Of a DNA stretch of 64,000 nt, positions 1 through 8,465 are shown piece after piece. Below the pieces are notes generated by a model. It saw nothing but the letters and a program-made list of their open reading frames with translations, searched no databases and was not told the DNA's origin. The position numbers and the translations under genes were made by a program. The stretch is taken from positions 118,341-182,340 of the forward strand of contig CAZSKN010000003.1 in the NCBI GenBank assembly GCA_964607445.1. The letters run 5' to 3'. Position 1 is the first letter of the stretch; each line of letters starts with the position of its first letter. This DNA comes from CALCKU01 sp964607445 (GTDB lineage Bacteria > Pseudomonadota > Alphaproteobacteria > Caulobacterales > Maricaulaceae).

Positions 1-293
1 CTCCGGTTTTACATTTGATGCGTTGGGGGCACCCGAAGATGATTGCGGGCGTGTGCAGTGCCTTTATCTTAGTCAACTCCGTCTCGGGCCTTATCGGTCA
101 GATGATGAAGTTTGATAATGTGTCTTCAGCCTTGGCCTTAGCGGCCTATTGGCCACTTTTTCTGGCCGTGTTGATTGGCGGGCAAATGGGCAGTCGGGCT
201 GGAAGCCATTGGTTGGCTCCACATATTGTCAAACGTATGACGGCTGTGCTTATCCTTATTGTGGCTGTGCGCTTGCTTTGGTCTTTTTATTAA
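1..293 (+). CDS. Sulfite exporter TauE/SafE family permease, C-terminal end (partial)
   Basis: The open frame enters from the left edge (codons begin at base 3) and ends at a TAA at 291-293, so only about the last 97 residues are present. They are hydrophobic, with roughly three membrane segments, Gly-rich turns (LIGGQMGSRAG) and an ending (KRMTAVLILIVAVRLL) typical of the last helices of TauE/SafE permeases. Members of this family move sulfur-containing or organic anions across the inner membrane; the substrate cannot be read from this fragment. It converges on the M24 aminopeptidase, whose stop lies 17 bases away. The start and upstream context are outside the window. Confidence 0.75.
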   Translation, partial: PVLHLMRWGHPKMIAGVCSAFILVNSVSGLIGQMMKFDNVSSALALAAYWPLFLAVLIGGQMGSRAGSHWLAPHIVKRMTAVLILIVAVRLLWSFY

Positions 294-309
294 ACCGTAT
301 CAGAATTGT

Positions 310-2142
310 TTATAGGGCTGAACAGGCCTGTTTGAGCCAAGATTTCACTTTTTTATCAGCTATATGCGGGCCAATCTTTGACCAGATTTCCATATGGTAG
401 TCATTCACATAGCTGATCTCCTCTACCGTGAGCAACTCAGTTTGTATTAAAGCCTTGTGCAATGGAGCCAATGTCAAGTTTTCAAACCCCAGCATAGGCC
501 GTTCTCCCCCGGGAATATCCGTGGCTGGTGTAACAAATTGCAGATTTTCAATACGAATGCCGTAACCGCCGGTTTTGTAATATCCTGGCTCATTGGACAC
601 GATCATACCCGGTTTTAAACCGATCCTATTCGGGAGTTTCGAAATCCGTTGCGGGCCTTCATGTACACCTAAAAAAACACCGACGCCGTGCCCGGTGCCG
701 TGGTCATAATCCAAACCTTTCTGCCACAGGGCCATACGGGCTAAAGCGTCCAGATTACTGCCCGTGGTGCCGTCTGGGAAACGGACACGTGCCAAGGCTA
801 TATGGCCTTTTAGAACAAGGGTAAAACGCTCACACATTTCAGCGCTGGGAGTCCCAATAGGAACAGTTCGCGTAACATCTGTTGTACCGTCTATATATTG
901 TCCCCCGCTATCAATTAAAAATAATGACCCGCGCTCCAGCTTTTTCGTCGTCGCTTTGCTAACACGGTAATGCACAATGGCACCGTTCGAGCCGGCCCCA
1001 GATATGCTTTCAAAACTCAGGTCTTTTAAGACGCCCGTATTCTGCCGGAAATGTTCGAGCGTCTGCGCGGCGGCGATTTCGTCATAACTTCCGTCTTGAG
1101 CTTCTGTATCTAGCCAGTGTAAAAAATGCACCAGTGCCGCGCCGTCGCGTTTATGGGCCTCCTGTGTGCCTGCAATTTCATCGGTATTTTTACAAGCCTT
1201 GGGCAAGGCCACAGGATCGGGTGCCGAAATAATGTTGGCACCGGCAGCCTTAAGCGTGTCGAAATACCAAGCCGAGGTCACTTGCGGATCCACAATAACG
1301 GACTGTCCGCTAATGCCGTCCAAGGCCGGACGCAATGCGTCTTCGGTATGTAAACGCACCTGATTTCCAAGATGTTGCCTGACAGAATCTGAAAGTTTTT
1401 CGGGTTTGATAAATAAATCTACATGACCGTCATCATTTAACACGGCGGTAGACAGGGGCAGGGGCGTACACATCACATCCTTGCCGCGAATGTTCAATAA
1501 CCAAGCAATGGACGCTGGAGACGTAATCAAGGCGCAATTGGCGTTTTGTTTGCGTAATACATTTGCCAGCCGTGCTCGCTTATCATTATGGCTTTCACCT
1601 GCAAATTGCAAAGGTTGAATTGTTACGAGATGGGACGGGGCGGGAGGACGATCTGTCCAGGCTTTATCAATCGGGTTCATCGCCACGGGGGTTAAGGTGC
1701 CACCTGCGTTTTCTACAGACTGACGAAGCTGGTCTAACGCGATAGGGCTATGTAGGCGGGCGTCATACCCTATGATGTCACCTGGTTTGACAGATGCGCG
1801 CAACCAAGTTTCAATACCTCCGTTTTCTAATCTTGCATATTCAAACAAGGCGTCGTCAACTTGGGTGGTAACTTGTAGCGTATAACGTCCGTCTACAAAA
1901 ACTGCGGCCGTGTCAGACAGGATCGCGGCAGCGCCAGCCGAACCGGTAAAGCCGGACACCCACATCAAGCGTTCATTGCAATCCGGCAGATATTCGTTTT
2001 GATATTCATCTTCATGAGGGACTAAGAAGCCATCGAGTTTCATCGCCTCTAAGACTTGACGTAATTTAGGCAGGTTGCGCTGCCCAAATTCAGGGCCGCC
2101 TTGAACATCAAAATTCTGTAACGGTGTAAAATCTTGTATCAT
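310..2142 (-). CDS. pepP: M24 family Xaa-Pro aminopeptidase
   Basis: A 610-residue cytoplasmic metallopeptidase of the three-domain aminopeptidase P type, which removes an N-terminal residue preceding proline. Two creatinase-like N-terminal domains (about 20-320) precede the pita-bread catalytic domain. The five metal ligands are visible: Asp near 411 (IDSGG), Asp near 422 (TTDVTRT), His near 485 (HGTGHGVG), Glu near 517 (SNEPGYY) and Glu near 531 (IRIENL). Its length matches the long APP1-like branch rather than the ~440-residue E. coli PepP. It stands alone, convergent with the TauE fragment. The start at 2142 is the only good ATG before the first domain. Confidence 0.93.
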   Translation of the reverse strand: MIQDFTPLQNFDVQGGPEFGQRNLPKLRQVLEAMKLDGFLVPHEDEYQNEYLPDCNERLMWVSGFTGSAGAAAILSDTAAVFVDGRYTLQVTTQVDDALFEYARLENGGIETWLRASVKPGDIIGYDARLHSPIALDQLRQSVENAGGTLTPVAMNPIDKAWTDRPPAPSHLVTIQPLQFAGESHNDKRARLANVLRKQNANCALITSPASIAWLLNIRGKDVMCTPLPLSTAVLNDDGHVDLFIKPEKLSDSVRQHLGNQVRLHTEDALRPALDGISGQSVIVDPQVTSAWYFDTLKAAGANIISAPDPVALPKACKNTDEIAGTQEAHKRDGAALVHFLHWLDTEAQDGSYDEIAAAQTLEHFRQNTGVLKDLSFESISGAGSNGAIVHYRVSKATTKKLERGSLFLIDSGGQYIDGTTDVTRTVPIGTPSAEMCERFTLVLKGHIALARVRFPDGTTGSNLDALARMALWQKGLDYDHGTGHGVGVFLGVHEGPQRISKLPNRIGLKPGMIVSNEPGYYKTGGYGIRIENLQFVTPATDIPGGERPMLGFENLTLAPLHKALIQTELLTVEEISYVNDYHMEIWSKIGPHIADKKVKSWLKQACSAL

Positions 2143-2409
2143 GAAAGTCTCCGCTGCGTCAATATAACGTGGTTATTGCTGTCTGATTATAGCCATACTC
2201 TGTCCGAGACCACTATAAAATTAAGGATTGAATGTGATCTTTGATAGATCATTTCAGGATTTTAGACATAGAATTAACAGAAGGTTTCGCGAGCTATGCA
2301 ATAATGCATATCTCTATCACGCCTGTGATTGTTCTTATTTTTGAAAAAAACATCTACATAAGGGTCACTAATCGAGACCCGCATAGGGTGGGTCAAAATG
2401 GAGAGTGAA

Positions 2410-2568
2410 ATGACAACACAGTTTAATGGAACGGAATTTGTCACGGGTTCAACCCGCAAATTTGCCCCGACATTTGAAGGCAATCGGTCCCGCCGTGATT
2501 TTGAAACATCAAGTGTGATGGGACGTCGTCACGCCCGTCGTGAACGTCGTGCAAATCGCGCTCTTTAA
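2410..2568 (+). CDS. Small arginine-rich protein, 52 residues, unknown function
   Basis: The frame is ATG 2410 to TAA 2566-2568. A purine-rich ribosome site (GGAGAG, 2400-2405) precedes this ATG and favours it over the in-frame ATG at 2398. The protein starts MTTQFNGTEFVTGS and ends in a strongly basic segment (GRRHARRERRANRAL). There is no signal peptide or membrane segment. A factor-independent terminator follows within 45 bases, and 260 bases of AT-rich leader precede it, so it looks like a monocistronic unit. The basic tail suggests nucleic-acid or ribosome contact, but this is inference; I do not recognise the family. Confidence 0.6.
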   Translation: MTTQFNGTEFVTGSTRKFAPTFEGNRSRRDFETSSVMGRRHARRERRANRAL

Positions 2569-2607
2569 TATTTAACTCCTCCCCCCCGAGGGTTAAAGAT
2601 AAGCATT

Positions 2608-2631
2608 AAAACCCGGCTTTGGTCGGGTTTT
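2608..2631. terminator. Bidirectional stem-loop terminator
   Basis: An 8-bp perfect stem, AAAACCCG / CGGGTTTT, encloses an 8-base loop. Its A-run and T-run make it a plausible factor-independent terminator on both strands. It lies between the 52-residue gene (+) and the end of prmA (-), and probably serves both. Confidence 0.75.
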
Positions 2632-2639
2632 AACTGGGT

Positions 2640-3536
2640 TTAAGCTTTGCGCCCAATGAGGGTCGTCCACCCTTCGACGGAAGGTTGATGTTCTATGTTC
2701 AACCCCGCCGCGTGGTAATGAGCGGCGACCTTATCTGCTTTTTCGTCCAGAATACCGGATAAAACGACATGGCCGTTTGGCGTTAAGGCGCCGATTATTT
2801 CAGGGGCCAGACCCATTAGGGGTTCGGCCAGAATATTGGCGAAAATAAATTCAAAAGTCCGGCCTTTCAGGGCGACATGGTCAAACCCATCGGCTTGCAC
2901 AGCGTCGATAAAGTCTGCCACATTGTTTATTTGCGAGTTTACATGGGTGACGCCAACCGCGTCAGGGTCTATATCCGTTGCGATTATTTGGCCGCTGCCA
3001 TAAATGCGTGTGGCTTTGGCATATGCGATGGCTAAAATTCCGGCTCCACACCCAAGGTCTAGCGCGGTTTTGGGTTTAAAGCCGGCTTGTAAAAGCGCGT
3101 TGAGCGCTAGCAAACACCCTTTTGTCGTGCCGTGATGCCCGGTTCCGAAGGCAAGGCCAGCTTCAATTTGGATGGGGTAGAGACTCTCCTTGGGAATATT
3201 ATCCTTATCATGTGCACCGTAGATACAAAACGGGCCGGCTATGACCGGTGGTAAACCCTTTTGGCTACGAGATACCCAGTCCTCATCCTCTAATTGTGTT
3301 ATGAAACTTTCCATGTCTTTGGGAATATCCAGACCCGAAAAACAGGCTTGGGCACTGTCCTGAGTTTCAAAGAGTGCCTGAATATGCATGGTTTTCGGTC
3401 CGTCTTCAAAAACCGATATCGCGATTGGCGGCGAGGTTAACCCTATGTCTTCATGTTCGAATCCCAATTTATCGGAAATATCGAATATACGATGGCTAGG
3501 TCCGCGTATGAAAAGCGCGAATGGCGGCGAGGTCAT
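2640..3536 (-). CDS. prmA: Ribosomal protein L11 methyltransferase
   Basis: A 298-residue SAM-dependent methyltransferase that trimethylates ribosomal protein L11 in the cytoplasm. The C-terminal Rossmann domain carries the SAM-binding motif I ALDLGCGAGILAIA and the PrmA signature AFGTGHHGTTKGCL just before it. FANILAEPL is the substrate-proximal N-[IL]-L-A motif. The N-terminal third is the divergent L11-recognition domain. It is the last gene of a minus-strand set with uvrD and a lipoprotein; 19 bases separate it from the lipoprotein stop. Length is normal for the family. Confidence 0.95.
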   Translation of the reverse strand: MTSPPFALFIRGPSHRIFDISDKLGFEHEDIGLTSPPIAISVFEDGPKTMHIQALFETQDSAQACFSGLDIPKDMESFITQLEDEDWVSRSQKGLPPVIAGPFCIYGAHDKDNIPKESLYPIQIEAGLAFGTGHHGTTKGCLLALNALLQAGFKPKTALDLGCGAGILAIAYAKATRIYGSGQIIATDIDPDAVGVTHVNSQINNVADFIDAVQADGFDHVALKGRTFEFIFANILAEPLMGLAPEIIGALTPNGHVVLSGILDEKADKVAAHYHAAGLNIEHQPSVEGWTTLIGRKA

Positions 3537-3555
3537 ATATGTCCTTTACGGCTTT

Positions 3556-4977
3556 TCACGACTTTTCACGGCTTTCCGCTTTCGCATGCTTGCGTGATTT
3601 CACACTCGCGGCCCGACAGTTTTGAGCATCTAACGCCCCTGTTTGTGCACCACAGAGTATATAGCGCATAAGTTCCGGTTCTTTGGCATGGCCACTATGG
3701 GCATCTTTGGGGTCGACGAAATCATTAACAAGCGGGATGATCTTATCTGCAAATTCAAGCCGCATATCTATAATTTCAAATCCGATTTTGGAGATGATCT
3801 TTTCGCGCAGGCGATCATTTAAGGGAGATAGATTGTTTTGCTCGGCCCGAATAGAGCGTTTCCAGAGTTGTTCGTAAAAAGGCACCAACTCATAACTCAG
3901 GAAATCATTAAGTTCAGACATAGCTATAATTTTGGGGCGGTCCGTATAGGACATTTTTGCAATAGGGCCCGGTAAAGCTTTTGATAAATTACTGAGTGAT
4001 AACAACGGGATTTGATTTGCCAGCATATAGGTTTCACTCCCGCGGATCATATCATCATGAATGGTTTCGCGGCCGTCAGACAGGGCATGCTGCATCACAT
4101 CAAAGGTGATTTTACTGCCGAGGCTTTCGGTAACAAAAGCAAATTTCCCGGGCTTGATATTACTAAAGCTGGCTTGATTACAAAGCGCGTCATAGCTGAC
4201 GATTTTACCTTGCCGGGACAGGCTGACCCCGGCCGCATCCAAAGCCGCACTACACATAGCGCCGCTAATGGCTTTGCGGATTTCAACCCCTGCAGAGCCG
4301 AGATACATAACAGCATCGCTAATGCCGTAATTAACAAGATCGTCTTTTAAAACACGATTATATTTGCGTCTTAAACCTGCAATGTCCTGAGATGAACCGC
4401 GATTGTCATCCTGTCCGACATGGGAAAACTGAATGTCATCCCAAAAGATATTGTCCCAGAAAACACGGTATACAACAAATTCCATATCTTCGCCAATATT
4501 GAGCGTCTGTTTGTCCATACAGACTAATTTATCAAGCTTTAGCTGCGAGCCGGGGATAACTGTGTCAAATAAACGTGGGGCATTGCCTTTAACATGAATA
4601 TATTCGGGCTGCGGGGCCGCCGGGTCATATGGGGGTTCGCCGCAAGAGGTTGTAACAATTCCGTCCGAGGTATCAAGTTTATAGGCATTGGCAATGCCGC
4701 CAATAAAATCACTGGCCAGTTGATCTTTTGTGCGGTCCTCCGTCCATCCAATTCCGTGTAGATAGATAATATTGACACGTTTTTTACCGTGCCCGGAAAC
4801 GGGGTTTGCCAAGTTTTCAAGGCCTTTGAAACTGCCTGAATTTATCTCCGGAGAGGCGAGCGTATTGATGTGGTGAACCTTGACCTTTTGTGTCGATAAG
4901 CTTGCACAGGCACTTAAAGTCAAAATGAATGCCAGATATATTAACGATCTAAAATATTGTAAAACCCTCATAGACAT
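3556..4977 (-). CDS. Lipoprotein with serine-hydrolase-like motifs, unknown function
   Basis: About 473 residues with a lipobox signal peptide (LTLSACASL). Two motifs suggest an alpha/beta hydrolase: an oxyanion-type HG loop (IIYLHGIGWTED) and a nucleophile-elbow-like FVTESLGSKITFDV, in which the usual G-x-S-x-G reads T-E-S-L-G with the serine kept. It should sit on the periplasmic face of the outer or inner membrane. Its ATG at 4977 overlaps the TGA of uvrD by one base, so translation is probably coupled; a TTG at 4980 and an ATG at 4971 are alternatives. I do not recognise a named family. A lipase or esterase role is inference, since no catalytic Asp/His could be assigned. Confidence 0.65.
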   Translation of the reverse strand: MSMRVLQYFRSLIYLAFILTLSACASLSTQKVKVHHINTLASPEINSGSFKGLENLANPVSGHGKKRVNIIYLHGIGWTEDRTKDQLASDFIGGIANAYKLDTSDGIVTTSCGEPPYDPAAPQPEYIHVKGNAPRLFDTVIPGSQLKLDKLVCMDKQTLNIGEDMEFVVYRVFWDNIFWDDIQFSHVGQDDNRGSSQDIAGLRRKYNRVLKDDLVNYGISDAVMYLGSAGVEIRKAISGAMCSAALDAAGVSLSRQGKIVSYDALCNQASFSNIKPGKFAFVTESLGSKITFDVMQHALSDGRETIHDDMIRGSETYMLANQIPLLSLSNLSKALPGPIAKMSYTDRPKIIAMSELNDFLSYELVPFYEQLWKRSIRAEQNNLSPLNDRLREKIISKIGFEIIDMRLEFADKIIPLVNDFVDPKDAHSGHAKEPELMRYILCGAQTGALDAQNCRAASVKSRKHAKAESREKS

Positions 4978-7382
4978 CAACTTCGTTCTACAAATGCGTC
5001 CAGCACTTTCTTCTGACCCGCCTTTTCAAAATCTACTGTCAACTTTGTCCCTTCTGCGGCCGAGATGGTTCCATAACCGAATTTCTGATGAAAAATCCGT
5101 TCTCCGACTTTAAAGGCAGAGCTTTTAACTTTCGTAGTTTTTTTGACCGCACGCCCCTCTATCTGTGTGGGGCCACGCGAGGCATAGGTCGGGCGTGTGG
5201 TTTGTCGGTGGTTTTGAAACCGCTGCCACCCGGGCGAGCGCGGAGATTTATGCGGCGTTGAAGCGTCAGAACCCTCGAAACTCTTTGTAAAACTCTGAGA
5301 GCTAGCGGCGCTAAAACGGGTTGAGTTATAATAGCCAGTCTCGGATTGGGCATCTACATGTTGGGGCGGCAACTCGTCTATGAACCGTGAAGGCAGGGAC
5401 GATTGCCAAGCGCCGTAAACTTGTCGATTGGCCGCAAAATATATTTTTGCCTTCTCGCGTGCGCGCGTAATGCCGACATAGGCAAGGCGACGCTCCTCTT
5501 CCAGTCCGGCCAAGCCGTTTTCATCCATTGATTTCTGGCTTGGAAATATACCGTCTTCCCATCCCGGTAAAAAGACGAGCGGAAATTCCAGACCTTTGGC
5601 CGAATGCAGCGTCATCAGGCTAATTTCATCTTCTTGCGGCCCGCGCTCCACATCCAGGACGAGGCTAACATGTTCAAGATAGGCATCCAGCGTGTCGAAT
5701 TCGCCCATGGCCTGAATAAATTCTTTGAGGTTTTCAAGACGTCCGGCTGATTTGGCATCCTTATTATCACGCCACATCTGCGTATAGCCAGACTCATCGA
5801 GAATGCGTTCTGCCAGCGCGGTATGGGAAATATGTTGTCCGTCACGTCGCCAGCGGTCAATATCTAGGATAAAGGCTTTCAAGGCCGTACGGGCTTTGCC
5901 GCGTATTTCGTCGGTTTTGACCAGTTCACGTGTTGCAGTTTCTAGGCTGGCACCCATCGTGCGGGCCGCCATTTGTAACTTTTGCACTGTGGTAGCCCCG
6001 ATGCCGCGTTTGGGAACATTAACAATACGTTCAAAAGCCAAATCATCAGTATCAGATTTGAGTACTCGTAAATAGGCATGGGCATCGCGGATCTCGGCAC
6101 GTTCGAAAAAGCGCGGCCCGCCAATCACGCGATAAGGCAGGCCAAGCTGAATAAAGCGTTCTTCAAAACTCCGCATTTGTCGCGATGCCCGTACAAGGAT
6201 GGCAACATCATTATAGCGCTTGCCATGCGAGCGCCAATTTTCAATTTCACCCGAGATAATGCGGGCTTCGGCAGGCGCATCCCAAACCCCTGTGACGCTG
6301 ACTTTATCGCCGCCGTCAATATCTGTCCAAAGGGTCTTGCCAAGCCTGTCCTGATTGGCGGCGATAAGCCCGGAGGCCGCCCCGAGGATATGGGCTGTGG
6401 AGCGATAATTACGTTCGAGTTTAACGACTTTCGCGCCGGGGAAGTCTTTTTCAAATCGTAATATATTATCGACTTCCGCTCCGCGCCATCCATAAATAGA
6501 CTGATCATCATCCCCGACAACACATAGATTTTGTGTCCCTGAATTGCCGGTGTTCTGCGCGAGTAAACGAAGCCAGAGATATTGGCAGACATTTGTGTCT
6601 TGATATTCGTCGACCAGAATATATTTAAACTTGGCGTGATAACGCTTTAAGATATCGGGATTTTGGGTGAAAAGTGTGAGGTTGTGGAGCAGGAGATCGC
6701 CAAAATCACAGGCGTTCAACGTTTTCAATCGATCTTGATAGGTTTTATATAAGGCACCGCCTTTACCATCGGCAAATTTATAGGCTTCATTGGATGTGAT
6801 TTTATCAGGCGTCCAACCTTTGTTCTTCCAACTGTCAATCAGAGTTGCGAGATATCTCGCCGTCCAGCGTTTTTCGTCTATATCGGCGGCCTTTATCACT
6901 TGTTTAAGCAGGCGAATCTGATCGTCAGTGTCCAGAATAGTAAAGCTGGATTTCAATCCAACTATTTCGGCATGGATGCGTAATATTTTAGCGGCAATGG
7001 AATGAAAGGTTCCCAGCCAAGGCAGGCCTTCGACCGCATCCCCGATTAAGCTTTCTACGCGTTCGCGCATTTCACGCGCCGCTTTGTTTGTAAATGTCAC
7101 TGACAGGATTTGCGAAGGGTAAGCCAAACCCTGTGTGAGTATATGCGCTAAGCGACAGGTCAGAACCCGGGTTTTACCTGTGCCGGCTCCGGCCAGTACA
7201 AGCACAGGCCCTTCTGTTGCCAAAACCGCGTCGGTTTGTTCAGGGTTTAATCCGTCTAGATAGGCAGCATTATGCGACGAGGGAGGGCGGCGTAAAGGCA
7301 TGGCTTGCGCAGATATAGACCCGGTTTGCGGCGATGGTGGGCGCGGCGGGGCGGATTGGAACGAATCAGCGGTAGATGACAT
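4977..7382 (-). CDS. uvrD: UvrD/PcrA-type superfamily 1 DNA helicase
   Basis: An 801-residue 3'-5' SF1A helicase for nucleotide excision and mismatch repair. The motifs occur in order: Walker A LAGAGTGKTRVLT (about 64), Walker B VDEYQDTN, motif III DDDQSIYGWRGAEV, motif IV LERNYRST, motif V LMTLHSAKGLEFP and motif VI YVGITRAREK. After a disordered linker, the C-terminus ends in a Tudor-like fold (VGERIFHQKFGYGTI) that in PcrA contacts RNA polymerase. About 45 Pro/Ser-rich residues precede the first motif. It heads a minus-strand set in which the hydrolase-like lipoprotein overlaps its stop codon. Confidence 0.95.
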   Translation of the reverse strand: MSSTADSFQSAPPRPPSPQTGSISAQAMPLRRPPSSHNAAYLDGLNPEQTDAVLATEGPVLVLAGAGTGKTRVLTCRLAHILTQGLAYPSQILSVTFTNKAAREMRERVESLIGDAVEGLPWLGTFHSIAAKILRIHAEIVGLKSSFTILDTDDQIRLLKQVIKAADIDEKRWTARYLATLIDSWKNKGWTPDKITSNEAYKFADGKGGALYKTYQDRLKTLNACDFGDLLLHNLTLFTQNPDILKRYHAKFKYILVDEYQDTNVCQYLWLRLLAQNTGNSGTQNLCVVGDDDQSIYGWRGAEVDNILRFEKDFPGAKVVKLERNYRSTAHILGAASGLIAANQDRLGKTLWTDIDGGDKVSVTGVWDAPAEARIISGEIENWRSHGKRYNDVAILVRASRQMRSFEERFIQLGLPYRVIGGPRFFERAEIRDAHAYLRVLKSDTDDLAFERIVNVPKRGIGATTVQKLQMAARTMGASLETATRELVKTDEIRGKARTALKAFILDIDRWRRDGQHISHTALAERILDESGYTQMWRDNKDAKSAGRLENLKEFIQAMGEFDTLDAYLEHVSLVLDVERGPQEDEISLMTLHSAKGLEFPLVFLPGWEDGIFPSQKSMDENGLAGLEEERRLAYVGITRAREKAKIYFAANRQVYGAWQSSLPSRFIDELPPQHVDAQSETGYYNSTRFSAASSQSFTKSFEGSDASTPHKSPRSPGWQRFQNHRQTTRPTYASRGPTQIEGRAVKKTTKVKSSAFKVGERIFHQKFGYGTISAAEGTKLTVDFEKAGQKKVLDAFVERS

Positions 7383-7578
7383 GTTGGGAACATATGTGAA
7401 ACATATGAGTTTGGCTATGGTTTGACTTTAGAAAACATGCGCATTTGGCCTTGCTTGTCTTGTTATTCATGTGTTGGTCGGCAGGTCTTGGCCCAGCAGG
7501 TCTTGAAAAACTATGGGCCGTCTACTCTATTTGAAACGCGAGACGGATTGCAGCGCGAGTGTGATTCTATAGCAATAT

Positions 7579-8001
7579 ATGAAAAAGGCAATTATGCCAC
7601 GATATGTAATACCTACATTGCTGATTTCGGTGCTATTCGTGCCCGTTGCGCAGGGCCAGAGTGTTGATCCGGGCGCGAAGGTGGGATAGTTTTCAAAAGC
7701 CGATTCTTTTCGGCGTCTTCCCAAGTCTGAGACGATTACATTAGGTGATAATTCGACGTCCGACAGCTTATCAGAACGCACCTTGCGGGATGCGCAAAGG
7801 CCTTTCGGGCAAGAGGGCAGCCTACCATCACATGACAACCTCGCTCATGACCTCAAACCTGAAACTGGTGATAGTAATAAGGGCGGGATTAAATCAGAAT
7901 TACCCAATAGGGTGACGGGACCTGGACGATTTTTTGCCAAGGCTGAAGACGAGGCGAGGTCGGGGCCGGCTTGTTCACCTAAAACAGACCCGATCGCCTA
8001 G
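7579..8001 (+). pseudogene. Secreted low-complexity protein interrupted by an in-frame amber codon
   Basis: Reading from ATG 7579 gives a convincing signal peptide (MKKAIMPRYVIPTLL, then ISVLFVPVAQG, cleavage near AQG-QS). Codon 37 is TAG (7687-7689), and the same frame then stays open for 103 more codons to a TAG at 7999-8001. The downstream part is hydrophilic and rich in Ser, Asp, Gly and Lys, as expected of a disordered secreted protein. No clear ribosome site precedes the ATG. Either a recent nonsense mutation (for instance from CAG or TGG), a sequencing error, or amber read-through would explain it. No family is recognised. The 195 bases between the uvrD start and this frame hold no gene I can support. 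Confidence 0.5.
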
Positions 8002-8014
8002 GAAATTTCAGCGT

Positions 8015-8260
8015 TTATTGTGCGCGAAACGGCGCTGAGGGGGCGGACACATTTTGTACGGTTTCAAGTGCCCAGACACGCAGGTAAGAGGCGAGGTTAC
8101 GTCTGGATTTTTCCGCGATGCGCTGGTCATCGAGAGCCGCGATAAAACTGGCAAAGGATTGCTCTTTGTCTGAAACGGCGCGATCAATAATTGCCCAAAA
8201 TTCCGATTCTAAAGCGATAGATGTACGATGTCCATGCAAGGAGAGCGAACGTTTTTCCAC
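8015..8260 (-). CDS. Ribbon-helix-helix domain protein (RHH_4 type)
   Basis: An 81-residue protein from a GTG start two bases after the DUF4169 stop. Residues 5-60 (SLSLHGHRTSIALESEFW, then SFASFIAALDD) fit the RHH_4 fold found in small alphaproteobacterial proteins, with a beta strand followed by two helices. Such domains bind DNA as dimers, but this subgroup is uncharacterised as far as I know. It is the last gene of the sspB-fumC-DUF4169 set and may regulate that cluster; the sequence does not show an operator. Confidence 0.75.
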   Translation of the reverse strand: MEKRSLSLHGHRTSIALESEFWAIIDRAVSDKEQSFASFIAALDDQRIAEKSRRNLASYLRVWALETVQNVSAPSAPFRAQ

Positions 8261-8262
8261 GC

Positions 8263-8451
8263 TTAATCTGTTTCACGTTTATGCATATCAACCGCGTGCC
8301 GGAGTTTATCTGTACTTTGCCTGCCGCGTAATTTTTCGGCTTTGGTGCGCCCAAAAAGCGCTCTGTTTTGCGCGGATTTATCGTCCTTCTTTCGACGTCT
8401 TAAAGCTTTTCTTGCCTTACCGAATTTGATGATATTGTTGGGATCTGACAT
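8263..8451 (-). CDS. DUF4169 family small basic protein
   Basis: A 62-residue lysine/arginine-rich protein with the family pattern: an N-terminal NIIKFGKARKALRRRKK stretch, then NRALFGRTKAEK, which is the conserved FGRTKAEK core, and a charged tail. Its function is unknown. It lies 14 bases after fumC and 2 bases before the RHH gene; this neighbourhood recurs in alphaproteobacteria, so a link to fumarase expression or stability is possible but unproven. Confidence 0.8.
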   Translation of the reverse strand: MSDPNNIIKFGKARKALRRRKKDDKSAQNRALFGRTKAEKLRGRQSTDKLRHAVDMHKRETD

Positions 8452-8465
8452 CGGTCTATTCGAAA

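Noticed and set aside
2274..2483. 69-codon minus-strand frame covering the leader of the small basic gene
   Set aside because: It has no ribosome site and lies opposite the well-supported 52-residue gene and its leader.
3455..3464. GTTCGAATCC resembling a tRNA T-loop
   Set aside because: It lies inside the prmA coding sequence, with no cloverleaf arms or acceptor stem around it.
7422..7667. 81-codon plus-strand frame starting TTGACTTTAG
   Set aside because: It overlaps the signal-peptide frame at 7579 in another phase, has no ribosome site and no protein-like pattern. A hydrophobic frame near 7420-7535 also exists but lacks a start codon.
7527..7838. 103-codon minus-strand frame opposite the amber-interrupted gene
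   Set aside because: The translation has no signal, domain or ribosome site, and the opposite strand has a credible secreted protein.
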